A stretch of DNA of 32,669 nt from a bacterium (GTDB lineage: Bacteria; Desulfobacterota; Deferrisomatia; Deferrisomatales; BM512). Position numbers and translations under genes: made by a program. This document shows, one piece after another, positions 8,882 through 19,009 of this stretch. The DNA lies in NCBI GenBank assembly GCA_004322275.1, contig SCTA01000017.1:75595-108263 (forward strand), in the 5' to 3' direction. The notes under the pieces are model-generated. The model saw nothing but the letters and a program-made list of their open reading frames with translations, did not search any database and was not told the origin of the DNA. Position 1 is the first letter of the stretch. The number at the start of each line of letters is the position of its first letter.

Positions 8882-9598
8882 TTATTCACCCAGAGTCTCT
8901 TTCTGGATTTCAATCAGCCTGGCTATCCCCGCAGTGGCGAGTTCGAGAAGGTCGGCGAGGTCTTTTTTCGAGAAGGGACGGTCTTCGCCGGTGCCCTGCA
9001 GCTCGACGAACTCCCCCTCTCCCGTCATGACGACGTTGAGGTCCACGAAGGCGCTGGAATCCTCCTCGTAGCAGAGGTCGAGCACCGGCCTGCCGCCGAT
9101 TATTCCGGCGCTCACCGCCGCGACCGGAGTCTTTATCGGCAGGCGGCTTATGAGGTTTTTCTGCTTCATTTTCCGCAGCGCTTCGACGAGGGCGACGTAG
9201 GAGCCGGTGACGGAGGCGACGCGGGTGCCGCCGTCGGCCTGTATCACGTCGCAGTCGATCTTTATCGTCCTCTCGCCGAGGCAATTCATGTCGATTACGC
9301 TCCGAAGGCTCCTTCCGATCAGCCTCTGTATCTCCAGAGTCCTTCCGCTCTGCTTTCCCTTTGCGGCCTCCCTTGCCGAACGGGTGAGGGTCGCCCTGGG
9401 AAGCATCCCGTACTCGGCGGTGATCCAGCCGGAGCCGGTGTTCTTCAGAAAGGAGGGAACGCCCTCCTCGATGGAGGCTGTGCAGATGACCTTCGTATTT
9501 CCCATTTCGACGAGGGCGCTTCCCTCGGCGTATTTGAGGAAGCTTTTAACTATGCGCACGGGGCGCAGCTCGTCAGCCTTCCGGCCGTCAATTCGCAT
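8882..9598 (-). CDS. rph: Ribonuclease PH
   Basis: Phosphorolytic 3'-5' exoribonuclease that trims tRNA 3' ends and forms a hexameric ring. The 238 residues match the family length. Visible motifs are RPVRI near the N-terminus, [10 protein letters not shown], the conserved [14 protein letters not shown], the arginine-rich [15 protein letters not shown], and [11 protein letters not shown], which contributes to the active site. The start overlaps the end of the upstream amidase gene by 11 bp and the stop touches the rdgB start, so the three genes form one tightly coupled minus-strand operon. Nothing unusual was noted in the protein. Confidence 0.96.
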   Translation of the reverse strand: MRIDGRKADELRPVRIVKSFLKYAEGSALVEMGNTKVICTASIEEGVPSFLKNTGSGWITAEYGMLPRATLTRSAREAAKGKQSGRTLEIQRLIGRSLRSVIDMNCLGERTIKIDCDVIQADGGTRVASVTGSYVALVEALRKMKQKNLISRLPIKTPVAAVSAGIIGGRPVLDLCYEEDSSAFVDLNVVMTGEGEFVELQGTGEDRPFSKKDLADLLELATAGIARLIEIQKETLGE

Positions 9599-10319
9599 TC
9601 TTTTTCTCCGTTTCCTTCGGTTTTTGAGTGAAAAAATCCTTTACCGCCGAGACTAAGGCCCTTGCGAGAGCCTGTTTACCGGCGTCTTCGGTCAAAAAAT
9701 CAGCCTCCTGCGACCAGGAGATGTTTCCGAGGGTGACCAGCACCGCCGGAGAGGTTACCGCGCCCAGAAGCGGGCTGGGTATCAGGGTCTTTCCCCTGTA
9801 CTCAAGTCCGAGAGACCGAAGGGAACCTTCAAGTGAATCCGCCAGCCGAAGGCTCTTTTCGTAGGCCCTGGCCTGTCCCGCTCTCCAGAACCCCGGGTCC
9901 GCGCCCTCCGCCGGAGGGGCGGAGAAGAATATCTCTAGGCCCCTTACCTCGCGAAGCTCCGAGCCGTTTACTTCTATCGATATGAATACGGCGGGCTGTA
10001 CCCGGTTTGCCGCCGCCGCCCTCTCCTCGGGAGTCATCTCCTTGTCCGAGTCGCGGGTGAGGCGGGGCTCGAAACCGGCTTCGTCCAGCTTCGCCGCCAG
10101 AAAGAGGGCCAAAGAGAGGTTCACGTCCTTTTCCTTGAGAGAGTTTACCCCGTGCGCCCCCTCGTCGGCGCCGCCGTGGGCCGGGTCGAGCATGACGCGA
10201 AGGTTTCCCGTTTCCGATTTGGTGCTGGAAAAGACCGTGGCCGCCGCGTGCGCGGAGGCGGCGAAATAAAAAAGGCACAAAAGAAGAGGTGCCAGAGTGC
10301 GTAATTTCAAAATTCTCAT
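9588..10319 (-). CDS. Amidase_3-type N-acetylmuramoyl-L-alanine amidase homologue, probably catalytically dead
   Basis: A 243-residue exported protein of the zinc-dependent peptidoglycan amidase family. I place the start at the ATG at 10319, which has AGGGTGA eight bases upstream and gives a typical signal peptide ([20 protein letters not shown], cleavage near SAHA); an ATG nine codons upstream lacks a ribosome-binding site. The first zinc ligands are present: His48 in LDPAHGG and Glu63 in EKDVNL. The canonical SIHAN motif reads SIEVN (Glu116 replaces the third ligand His), and the catalytic Glu of the LVE-x-G motif is Thr196 in LVTLG. Active family members need both, so this is probably a peptidoglycan-binding or regulatory pseudoenzyme. 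It overlaps rph by 11 bp. Confidence 0.82.
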   Translation of the reverse strand: MRILKLRTLAPLLLCLFYFAASAHAAATVFSSTKSETGNLRVMLDPAHGGADEGAHGVNSLKEKDVNLSLALFLAAKLDEAGFEPRLTRDSDKEMTPEERAAAANRVQPAVFISIEVNGSELREVRGLEIFFSAPPAEGADPGFWRAGQARAYEKSLRLADSLEGSLRSLGLEYRGKTLIPSPLLGAVTSPAVLVTLGNISWSQEADFLTEDAGKQALARALVSAVKDFFTQKPKETEKKNAN

Positions 10320-10363
10320 AAGCGCTTTCACCCTTTTTATTTTCATGCGAAAATCACGGGTCC

Positions 10364-10392
10364 AGAGTATCCCACAGCGCCGAACGGTTCAA
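10364..10392 (-). promoter_or_regulatory. Putative sigma-70 promoter of the amidase-rph-rdgB operon
   Basis: On the minus strand TTGAAC (10387-10392) and TACTCT (10364-10369) are separated by 17 bp. The expected start near 10357 lies about 40 nt before the preferred ATG. Confidence 0.45.
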
Positions 10393-10456
10393 CCCCCGTG
10401 CGCGAATGGCGGGGGAAACGTTGACAAGGGTGCAAAGGGAGTTTAGCTTCTCACCT

Positions 10457-10637
10457 AGGGCTTGTCCGTAAATAGGCCTTTCGTAGATCGCGCCGGATTT
10501 TGAGAGCGGTTTTGTCGCTAGACTCCGCAAAACCGCAGGCGTAGTTGTTCTACGGCGAGGTTTTGCGATTGATGAGCGGCAAAAGCGGGCCAAAAAGCCG
10601 TATGCGAGAACGAAGGTTTTATTTACGGATAAGCCCT
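10457..10637. mobile_element. MITE-like element with 18-bp terminal inverted repeats
   Basis: AGGGCTTGTCCGTAAATA (10457-10474) and the complement of 10620-10637 agree at 17 of 18 positions and bound 181 bp. The interior has no credible coding sequence but contains further GC-rich partial inversions. The arrangement is that of a miniature inverted-repeat transposable element; no transposase is in the window. It lies between the divergent amidase operon and dnaJ, ending 30 bp before the dnaJ ATG, and may carry or disturb dnaJ promoter signals. Confidence 0.65.
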
Positions 10638-10667
10638 TTATTCTAATTGAATCCCGAGAGGATGAGT

Positions 10668-11720
10668 ATGAGCCGCAAGGACTATTATGAACTTCTGGGC
10701 GTCCAAAAGGGCGCGACCGAAGACGAGATAAAGAAAGCTTTCAGGAAACTCGCCCGCAAGCACCACCCCGACGTAAACCCCGGCAACAAGGCCAGCGAAG
10801 AGAAATTCAAGGAGGTTTCCGAGGCTTACGAGGTGCTCTCGGACAAGGAAAAGAGGGAGAAATACGACCGCTTCGGCCCCGAGGGGTTCGAGCCCGGTCA
10901 GGGAGGACCCGGAGGGGGAGGTTTTCACTGGACGGGAGGGCAGGGGCAGGGGTTCGATTTTTCCGACATCTTCGGCGATCTTTTCGGCGGCGGGGGCGGG
11001 GCCACCGCGAGGCGTTCGAGGGGGGAGGACCACGAATACGACCTCGAAATACCCTTTAGCGAGTCTATCCTCGGCGCGGAAAAGGAGATTTCGATACAGA
11101 GGAACGTCTCCTGCGGAGTTTGCGGGGGCAGCGGCTACCTCTCCACCGGAAACGGGCAGGTCTGCCCCGACTGCGGCGGCCGCGGAAGCGTGGAGATGCG
11201 CATCGGGCCTATGGTCACCCGCCAGCCCTGCCACAGGTGTAAAGGGAAGGGGCGTTTGCCCGGCCCCACCTGCAAGGAGTGCGCGGGAAGGGGCACGGTG
11301 CCGAAAAAGGAGCGTCTCCGGGTCAGGATTCCTCCGGGAGTCGAAAGCGGCTCGAAGGTGAGGGTGCCGGGCCACGGCGAGCCGGGACTTAGCGGCGGCC
11401 CCTCCGGCGACCTCTTTCTGGCGATACGGGTTCGCCCGGACGAGCGCTTCCACCGTGAAGGGGACGACATCGTCACCAGAGTGCGGATACCTCTTCCGGA
11501 CGCTCTCCTCGGCGGCTTTGCGCTTGTGCCCACTCTCGGGGAGGCGGTGCGGATGAAGGTGCCGCCGGGCATTCAGAACGGCCAGAGACTCCGCATAAAG
11601 GACAAGGGCGTCCCCGGCAGGGGCCACCTCTACGCCGAGGTCTTCGTGGAGATACCAAAAAAACTTTCGCCGGAGACAATCGAGGCGCTTGAAAAGATTC
11701 GGGATCAGCTGAAAGGTTGA
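10668..11720 (+). CDS. dnaJ: Chaperone DnaJ (type I Hsp40)
   Basis: Co-chaperone that stimulates DnaK ATPase and delivers unfolded substrates. The ATG at 10668 has GAGAGG six bases upstream, giving a 350-residue protein starting [11 protein letters not shown], the standard DnaJ N-terminus; upstream in-frame ATG and TTG codons have poorer spacing. The J domain has HPD at 33-35, followed by a Gly/Phe-rich stretch, a zinc region with four CxxCxGxG-type motifs ([32 protein letters not shown]) and the two-lobed C-terminal substrate domain. It is slightly shorter than the E. coli protein. dnaK and grpE are not adjacent, so it may be a second or stand-alone DnaJ. Confidence 0.94.
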   Translation: MSRKDYYELLGVQKGATEDEIKKAFRKLARKHHPDVNPGNKASEEKFKEVSEAYEVLSDKEKREKYDRFGPEGFEPGQGGPGGGGFHWTGGQGQGFDFSDIFGDLFGGGGGATARRSRGEDHEYDLEIPFSESILGAEKEISIQRNVSCGVCGGSGYLSTGNGQVCPDCGGRGSVEMRIGPMVTRQPCHRCKGKGRLPGPTCKECAGRGTVPKKERLRVRIPPGVESGSKVRVPGHGEPGLSGGPSGDLFLAIRVRPDERFHREGDDIVTRVRIPLPDALLGGFALVPTLGEAVRMKVPPGIQNGQRLRIKDKGVPGRGHLYAEVFVEIPKKLSPETIEALEKIRDQLKG

Positions 11721-11768
11721 AGTTTCTCTGGAAATCCGGCTAACAGTTTTTTTTAAGAGGGTGGTCAG

Positions 11769-11890
11769 AAAAACGTCGCGAGAAGCCCCGGATTCAAGGA
11801 GACGCGGAGTGATGGGGCGAGGCGGTAGCAGCGCTACGGCGAGCCCCTGAGCGAGCACGCGACGACGAAGCCGGGGCTCGCAGCAGTTTT
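11769..11890. repeat. Dispersed palindromic repeat, family 1, copy between dnaJ and comEC
   Basis: This 122-bp unit matches the reverse complement of 24023-24166 at both ends and in the middle: AAAACGTCGCGAGAAG then TTCAAGGAGACGCG on one side, GAGCGAGCACGCGACG internally, and CGGGGCTCGCAGCAGTTTT on the other. The two ends are themselves partly complementary. It has no coding capacity and ends 24 bp before comEC. The rest of the gap (11721-11914) contains a T8 stretch at 11747-11754 without a clear stem. Confidence 0.75.
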
Positions 11891-11914
11891 CCAAGCCTGG
11901 GGGGGCTTAAAAGG

Positions 11915-14323
11915 ATGCTACAGACGGGGGGAATACTGGCGCTGGCCTCCGGCGTCTACTGGAGCCAGAGCGTGTTTTATGCTTCGCTCATGGCGTTTCT
12001 GGCCCTTTGCGCGGTTTTGGGCGCGGCCGCCCCCTCGCGTCATAAAATTCTCGCCTCTCTTTCCCTCCTCCTGCTCTTTGCCGCCGGTTTCCTCTCGCTG
12101 AACCGGCCCCCGCCCTCGACTCTTCCCTTTTACGAGGAAAAGAGATTCTACGGGACCGTCGCGAAGGACCCCCGCGCGGTGACCGGCGGAGTCAGCGTAG
12201 AAATAGACCTTCGCGGCTTCGCCGGGCCGGAGCCGTCCGGGGAATGGTCTCCTCTTTCGGGCAGGATTCTGCTGAACCTGCGGGGTGAACCGGCGAAACC
12301 GCCCTCTCCCGGCGAGGCGGTTTTTTTCAGGTCTGCGCTGAAACCTCCGGAGGGGTTTAGAAACCCCGGCTCCGAGTGGCGGCCCTTTTATTTCCGGCGC
12401 GCCGGTATCGTCGCCAGAGCTTCCGCCGGGTATCCGGGAGAGGTCTTTTTCGCCTCGCCCAAGGAGGAGGGAGCGGCCCTCGGAGCGAGAAGGGTTCTTG
12501 GCGACGCAATCGGCGAAACATTGCCCGGAGAGGAGGGGGCGGTCCTTCGCGCCCTTACCCTGGGCGACTGGTCGAGGGTCTCGCCGGGAGTCCTTGCCGA
12601 GTTTAGAAAATGCGGGACCACTCATCTCCTTTCGGTCTCCGGTTTTCACCTCGGCATTGTGGCGCTGGGCGCGATGGCGCTGGCGACTTTCCTGTGGTCG
12701 CGCACTTTCGCTCTGGCCCTTCGTTTTCCCGCTCCCCTCGCGGCGAAACTTCTGGTCTTCCCACTCCTCATAGCCTATACCCTCCTCACCGGCTCACAGG
12801 TAGCCACCCTTCGCTCCCTCGTCATGGTGCTTATCGTCCTTGCGGGGAACCTTATCTGCCGCAGGGTCTCCCCCTTCGTCTCCATCGCATCGGCGGTGCT
12901 TTTTCTGGGACTTTGCGACCCCTCCATCCTCTTCGACCCCGGCCTTCATCTCTCTGTCGCCGCCCTCGCCGGTCTCTTCTGGCTCGCCCCGGCGCTACGC
13001 GAAGTTCTTGGGAGGGAGAAAGAAGAGGACGGGGTTGAAAAGCTCCTGCCGAAGAGCCGGGCAAGGAAGCTTTGGGATTTCGTCTACGGCAAAGGCAGGG
13101 ATATTTTCATCCTGAGCGCTTCCGCGACTCTTGCCACCATGCCCCTAAGCGCTTATTACTTCGGGGGGGCGAGCTGGATGGGACTTCTTGCGAACCCCGC
13201 CGGAGTGCCGATTGCGGGTGCGCTCGCTTTGCCGCTTGGAATTCTCGGGGCCTTCGTTTTTCCGCTGTGGGAGGGGGGCGCAAGACTGGCTTGGGAGGGC
13301 GCGGGGGCTTCGATCTCCCTCCTTTTGTGGATTCAGGGGAGGCTCGCGCCGTTAGCGTCGGAGATAACCGGGCCTTTCACAACCTTTTTGCCGGTCGCGG
13401 GGGCGTGGCTCCTCCTTTTTTCCTTCGTCCTCTTCAGGAAGGAGAGGAGCAGCGCTCGAAAGAGGCTGGCGGTTGCCGGTCTCGGCGCGCTCCTGCTGGC
13501 CGGGCCGCCGCTCGCCAAGGCCCTGGAAGAACGCTTCGACCAAAGCGGGCATATCTGGATGATCGAAGCGGGCCATGGGGAGTCGGTGATCCTCAGACTG
13601 CCGCGCAAGGGGTTTAGGCCGCCCCTGTGGATTGTCGCGGACGGAGGGGGTTTCCCCGCCTCTACCTTTGACGTGGGCGAAAACATAGTCCTTCCCGCCC
13701 TCCGGACGCTGGGCTGCGAAAGACCCGAAATCGTCATGTCGACCCATCCCCACCCGGATCACGTTCTGGGCCTCACGGCTGTAATCAGGGAGGGAAAGCC
13801 AAAATACCTCTGGCTTCCGGCTTCCTTTTACGGGGATTTCCGCTACCAGCCCGCCCTTGCGGCGGCGAAGGAGGCGAATACCGAAGTCGTCTGGATTGGC
13901 CCGGGGGGGTACGACCGGGAGGACGCGGGAGTGTCGCTTGCCGTTTATCCGGCCAAGGGGCCCGAGGAAAACGACAGGTCGATCGCCCTCGTGGCGCGCT
14001 TTGGGGGCGCGGCGGTCCTCATACCGGGAGACGTTGAAAAGGAGGGGCAAAATTCCCTTCTTGAGCAGGGTCTCTCGGGTCACTTCGCTTTCGCGGCCGC
14101 TCCCCACCACGGCTCGGCGAACGCCGTCAATGAAAGGTTTTTCTCGAACGTGGAGGTGGATTTTTACCTTGTAGCGGCTGGAAAGGGGGAGTCTTTGCCC
14201 TCGAAGAAGTTTTGCGAAACCGTGGACAAACTCGGCAGGGCGTATCTGATTACCGGAAAGGAGGGGGCGCTGCACGGGGTTTTCGGCCCTTCCCCGCCCA
14301 GAATTGTTGAAGGCGCGCGTTGA
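11915..14323 (+). CDS. comEC: ComEC/Rec2 DNA-uptake channel protein
   Basis: Inner-membrane channel that passes one DNA strand into the cytoplasm during transformation. The 802-residue protein has the full family order: two N-terminal membrane segments and a DUF4131-type domain (about 1-170), a multi-spanning Competence domain (about 200-500, with CGTTHLLSVSGFHLGIVALG at its start), and a C-terminal metallo-beta-lactamase-like domain with THPHPDHVLGL near 610 and PHHGSANAVN near 730, which may be a nuclease. Translation start is reasonable, with AAAAGG directly before the ATG, but the spacing is short. With the pilins 5 kb upstream it suggests, but does not prove, natural competence. Confidence 0.93.
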   Translation: MLQTGGILALASGVYWSQSVFYASLMAFLALCAVLGAAAPSRHKILASLSLLLLFAAGFLSLNRPPPSTLPFYEEKRFYGTVAKDPRAVTGGVSVEIDLRGFAGPEPSGEWSPLSGRILLNLRGEPAKPPSPGEAVFFRSALKPPEGFRNPGSEWRPFYFRRAGIVARASAGYPGEVFFASPKEEGAALGARRVLGDAIGETLPGEEGAVLRALTLGDWSRVSPGVLAEFRKCGTTHLLSVSGFHLGIVALGAMALATFLWSRTFALALRFPAPLAAKLLVFPLLIAYTLLTGSQVATLRSLVMVLIVLAGNLICRRVSPFVSIASAVLFLGLCDPSILFDPGLHLSVAALAGLFWLAPALREVLGREKEEDGVEKLLPKSRARKLWDFVYGKGRDIFILSASATLATMPLSAYYFGGASWMGLLANPAGVPIAGALALPLGILGAFVFPLWEGGARLAWEGAGASISLLLWIQGRLAPLASEITGPFTTFLPVAGAWLLLFSFVLFRKERSSARKRLAVAGLGALLLAGPPLAKALEERFDQSGHIWMIEAGHGESVILRLPRKGFRPPLWIVADGGGFPASTFDVGENIVLPALRTLGCERPEIVMSTHPHPDHVLGLTAVIREGKPKYLWLPASFYGDFRYQPALAAAKEANTEVVWIGPGGYDREDAGVSLAVYPAKGPEENDRSIALVARFGGAAVLIPGDVEKEGQNSLLEQGLSGHFAFAAAPHHGSANAVNERFFSNVEVDFYLVAAGKGESLPSKKFCETVDKLGRAYLITGKEGALHGVFGPSPPRIVEGAR

Positions 14324-14348
14324 CACAAACCCGGCTGCGTATGTTACT
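14320..14348 (+). promoter_or_regulatory. Possible sigma-70 promoter for the GGDEF-hisS-cytochrome genes
   Basis: TTGACA (14320-14325) overlaps the comEC stop codon; a weak -10 (GTTACT, 14343-14348) follows at 17 bp. The -35 is perfect but the -10 is poor. Confidence 0.3.
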
Positions 14349-14378
14349 CTCTGATACTTAACTTAAAAGCGGTGGTGG

Positions 14379-15404
14379 ATGAAAAAGAAACCCGGACTTC
14401 CCGACAAAAGAAAGCTCTTCCTCTACGAGCTGACCGACGCGCTCTTCACTCTGGAGCACCCGAAGACCGTCGGCGAAAAGGGGCTTGAAGCCCTTGCGGA
14501 AGCGCTCTGCGCGAAGGCCGGGGTCTGCATTCTGAAAACCTCGCTCACCCAGTCCTTTGAGCTTATCGCGAAGATCGGCCCTTTCCCCGAGGAGGAGGAC
14601 GCCCTCCTCTGGCAGGAGTTCTGCGAAAGGCCGGAGCTTTTGAAGGTCGATTCGCCGAAGTTCATCGGGAAGGACCGGTTTCCGGCCTATTTCGGAGAGG
14701 CTATCCCGCCGGACTTTAACACGGCGCTTATCATCCCGCTCCAAAACGGCGGGGAGCTTTACGGTTTTTACATCGTGCTGGACATCTCTTCCTGCGCGGA
14801 GGGAGAAGACCTGCTCCATCACGACGCGAATTTCATGGTCGCCAGAATCTTTGCCTGTTACCGCGCCGCGATACGTTTTCAGGAAGCCCTCGGCCTCGCC
14901 TACGTCGATTCCCTGACAAATCTCTACAATGCCCGCTACCTCCCGATGATTATGGAAAGGAGGCTTTTGGAGGCGAAAAAGAGCCGCAAGCCGATGAGCT
15001 TTCTCTTTCTGGACATGGACAACTTCCGGGAGGTCAACACCCGGTTCGGCCATCAGGCCGGAGGCAAGGCCCTCGTCGAGGTCGGCTGGATTCTGGAGCG
15101 GTTCGTCCGGGCCAACGACACCGTCATCCGCTACGGCGGAGACGAATTCACGGTAGTGCTTCCCACCGCTTCCCATCAGTCGGCCAGGGAGATAGCCGAA
15201 AGGATAAGGTGCGCGATAAAGGAGCACGTTTTTCTGCGCCGCGACGGGCGAAGGGTTAATCTCACGGTGAGCATCGGCGTCGCGACTTACCCCGACGACG
15301 CCAAGACGGCGGAAGAGCTTTTGCACCTGGCCGATCAGGCGATGTACCGGGGCAAGGAAACCACCAAGGACGCGGTATATTCAGCCGCCGGGCATATGAA
15401 ATAG
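14379..15404 (+). CDS. Diguanylate cyclase with an N-terminal GAF-like sensor domain
   Basis: Predicted to make the second messenger cyclic di-GMP from two GTP. The 341-residue protein has no signal peptide or membrane segment. Residues about 15-165 form an alpha/beta region resembling a GAF domain (AGVCILKT, ALIIPLQNGGELYGFYIVLD), and about 175-335 a complete GGDEF domain: DSLTNLYNARYL, FLFLDMDNFREVN, the active site YGGDEF (Gly253-Phe257) and SIGVATYPDD. The product-inhibition site RxxD is present as RAND, five residues before GGDEF, so feedback control is likely. A catalytically active enzyme is expected. The stop codon immediately precedes the hisS ATG. The sensed signal is unknown; cyclic di-GMP often controls pili. 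Confidence 0.9.
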   Translation: MKKKPGLPDKRKLFLYELTDALFTLEHPKTVGEKGLEALAEALCAKAGVCILKTSLTQSFELIAKIGPFPEEEDALLWQEFCERPELLKVDSPKFIGKDRFPAYFGEAIPPDFNTALIIPLQNGGELYGFYIVLDISSCAEGEDLLHHDANFMVARIFACYRAAIRFQEALGLAYVDSLTNLYNARYLPMIMERRLLEAKKSRKPMSFLFLDMDNFREVNTRFGHQAGGKALVEVGWILERFVRANDTVIRYGGDEFTVVLPTASHQSAREIAERIRCAIKEHVFLRRDGRRVNLTVSIGVATYPDDAKTAEELLHLADQAMYRGKETTKDAVYSAAGHMK

Positions 15405-16684
<1,280 letters not shown>

Positions 16685-16688
<4 letters not shown>

Positions 16689-17056
16689 AGAATGTAAAGG
16701 GTGCCCTGCTGATTTGCACCGCAATCGTTTTCTCATTCGCGGGAACGGCATTTTCCGGGACCTGCATCGAGAGTGGATGCCACAGTGACAAGGTGAACTA
16801 CAAGTACCTTCACGGCCCCATCGCCACGGAAGAAGCCGGAGGAAAGGGGTGTGTATCCTGCCATGTTCCCAAGGGCGCCGCGTGTTCCGCTTCGGAGGGA
16901 GGCGTCTTCGAGCTCGTTGCTTCCAAAGACGGCCTGTGCTTTTACTGCCATGAAAAGGACACCGGCACCGAGCACTCGGCGCGCACGACGGGTTGCCTCT
17001 ACTGCCATTCCCCCCATGGCTCCAATACAGATCCGAAGCTTGTTCGGAAAAAGTAA
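16685..17056 (+). CDS. Small periplasmic tetrahaem c-type cytochrome
   Basis: A 123-residue protein with a Sec signal peptide (residues 1 to about 24, ending AGTAFSG) and four haem-attachment motifs: an unusual CX4CH (CIESGCH, 27-33) and three CXXCH (CVSCH 56-60, CFYCH 85-89, CLYCH 104-108), plus several histidines (43, 97, 111) able to act as distal ligands. The spacing resembles the 'doubled CXXCH' cytochromes of anaerobic respirers. It should carry electrons in the periplasm; its partners are unknown. The ATG overlaps the hisS stop as ATGA, so translation is coupled to a synthetase gene, an odd pairing. A terminator follows. Confidence 0.9.
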
Positions 17057-17075
17057 TATCCCTCTTTAAAAAGGC

Positions 17076-17107
17076 AGGGGGGCCCCCCACCGGCGGCCCC
17101 TCTTTTA
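17076..17107 (+). terminator. Rho-independent terminator after the cytochrome gene
   Basis: A 9-bp stem (AGGGGGGCC at 17076-17084 with GGCCCCTCT at 17095-17103, one wobble pair) is followed by a short T run. It separates the hisS-cytochrome unit from aspS. Confidence 0.75.
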
Positions 17108-17133
17108 GTTTATTACGCTGAAAGGAATTTTTT

Positions 17134-18921
17134 ATGGAAGGCTGGAAGAGAACACACCACCTGGGCGCGCTTCGCAAGTCCGACGCCGGCAAAACGGTCA
17201 CCCTGATGGGATGGGTGCACAGAAGGCGCGACCATGGAGGGCTTGTATTCCTGGACCTTCGCGACCGCGAGGGAATCACGCAGGTGGTGCTTTACCCCGA
17301 CCTTTCCGGCGAATCCCACGATCTCGCCCATCAGGTTAGAAGCGAATACGTCGTGGCCATCGAGGGCGTCGTCGTCGAGCGGCCCGCTGAAACCGCCAAC
17401 AAGGATCTTCCCACCGGGGATATCGAGGTCCGGGCGAAGAGGCTGGCGATTCTCAACAGGGCAAAGACCCCTCCCTTCCAGATCGCCGACGAAAAAACCG
17501 ACGTGGGCGAGGACCTTCGCCTCAAGTACCGCTATCTCGACCTTCGCAGACCCGAGCTTCAGAACAACCTTCGCATGCGCCACAAGGTCACCAGCGCCGC
17601 CCGCCGCTTCCTGGAGGCCGAAGGGTTCTGGGACGTGGAGACCCCGGTGCTTACCAAGTCCACTCCCGAGGGGGCGCGCGACTTTCTGGTGCCGAGCCGC
17701 CTTTCGCAGACCAATTTCTACGCCCTTCCCCAGTCCCCCCAGCTCTTCAAGCAGCTTTTGATGGTCGCCGGGGTAGACCGCTATTACCAGATAGTCAAAT
17801 GCTTCCGCGACGAAGACCTTCGCGCCGACAGGCAGCCGGAGTTCACCCAGATCGACCTTGAGATGAGCTTTGTCGATCAGGACGACGTGATGGAGCTCAT
17901 GGAGAAGATGGTAAAGGTAATCTGGAAAGAGGCGGTAGACATAGCCGTTGAGGGCAAGTTTCCCCGCCTCGGCTACGCGGACGCCCTTTCGCGCTACGGC
18001 TGCGACGCGCCCGACATCCGCTTCGGGCTGGAGCTGGCCGAGATTACCGAAGTGGTCGCCGACAGCGATTTCAAGGTCTTCGCGCAGGTGGCCGCTTCCG
18101 GCGGAGCCGTGAAGGGGCTTAACGCGAAGGGGGCCGGAGAGGCCCTCACCCGAAAAGAGATCGACGATCTCGCCGGTTTCGTGGCTCCCTTCGGCGCGAA
18201 GGGGCTCGCCTGGATACGCATACAGCCCGACGGGCAGTGGCAGTCGCCTATAGCCAAGTTCCTCGGCGACAAGGCGCGCGAGGGCATCGTAAAGGCCTTC
18301 TCGCCGGTCCCCGGCGACATAATGTTTTTCGTCGCCGACAAGAGGGAGGTCGCCAACCTTTCCCTCGCCCGCCTTCGCGTCCATCTCGGCCGCAGGCTCG
18401 GCCTCATAGACGACTCGGTTCTCGGCTTTTGCTGGATTACGGATTTCCCCCTCGTCGAATGGAACGAGGAGGACAAGCGCTACTACGCCCTCCACCACCC
18501 CTTCACCAGCCCCCGGCTCGACGAGGCGCACCTCATGGAGAGCGAGCCCCTCAAGGTGCGCGCCAAGGCCTACGATCTGGTCCTCAACGGCACCGAGGTC
18601 GGCGGCGGCTCCATCCGCATCCACGACCGCGACATCCAGAACGCCCTCTTCAAGGTTCTGGGCATCGGCGAGGAAGAGGCGATGGAAAAATTCGGCTTTC
18701 TGCTGGAAGGGCTCTCCTACGGCGCGCCGCCCCACGGCGGCATCGCCTTCGGCCTCGACCGGCTCTGCATGTTCCTTTGCAAGGCGGATTCGATTCGCGA
18801 CGTCATCGCCTTCCCGAAGACGCAGAAAGGCACCTGCCTCATGACCGACGCCCCCTCGGCGGTCGACGATAAACAACTGCGGGAACTGGGAATACGGCTT
18901 CGGGCTACAGCACAGGCGTGA
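17134..18921 (+). CDS. aspS: Aspartate--tRNA ligase (bacterial type)
   Basis: Class IIb synthetase charging tRNA-Asp. At 595 residues it has the long bacterial form with an N-terminal OB-fold anticodon domain (about 1-105, GWVHRRRDHGGLVFLDLRD), the catalytic core with motif 2 (FRDEDLRADRQPEFTQID) and motif 3 (GIAFGLDRL), and the bacterial GAD insertion (about 290-420). AAAGGAA lies upstream of the ATG with a slightly long spacing. Whether it is discriminating or also makes Asp-tRNA-Asn cannot be settled here because gatCAB and asnS are not in the window. hisS and aspS are often neighbours; here a cytochrome gene and a terminator separate them. Confidence 0.96.
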   Translation: MEGWKRTHHLGALRKSDAGKTVTLMGWVHRRRDHGGLVFLDLRDREGITQVVLYPDLSGESHDLAHQVRSEYVVAIEGVVVERPAETANKDLPTGDIEVRAKRLAILNRAKTPPFQIADEKTDVGEDLRLKYRYLDLRRPELQNNLRMRHKVTSAARRFLEAEGFWDVETPVLTKSTPEGARDFLVPSRLSQTNFYALPQSPQLFKQLLMVAGVDRYYQIVKCFRDEDLRADRQPEFTQIDLEMSFVDQDDVMELMEKMVKVIWKEAVDIAVEGKFPRLGYADALSRYGCDAPDIRFGLELAEITEVVADSDFKVFAQVAASGGAVKGLNAKGAGEALTRKEIDDLAGFVAPFGAKGLAWIRIQPDGQWQSPIAKFLGDKAREGIVKAFSPVPGDIMFFVADKREVANLSLARLRVHLGRRLGLIDDSVLGFCWITDFPLVEWNEEDKRYYALHHPFTSPRLDEAHLMESEPLKVRAKAYDLVLNGTEVGGGSIRIHDRDIQNALFKVLGIGEEEAMEKFGFLLEGLSYGAPPHGGIAFGLDRLCMFLCKADSIRDVIAFPKTQKGTCLMTDAPSAVDDKQLRELGIRLRATAQA

Positions 18922-18941
18922 GGAATTAAATTCGGGGTTTG

Positions 18942-18970
18942 TTGACACGTTTGACGTTGAATGATATTTT
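18942..18970 (+). promoter_or_regulatory. Sigma-70 promoter of the Rrf2-family regulator gene
   Basis: A perfect TTGACA (18942-18947), 17-bp spacer and TATTTT (18965-18970) precede the ATG at 19010 by about 40 bp. The direct repeat GTTGACACG/GTTTGACG overlapping the -35 could be an operator for self-repression, as is usual for this family. Confidence 0.7.
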
Positions 18971-19009
18971 TCGAGGAGTCTTACGGTCTTCCACAGCCAC
19001 GGAGAGAAA

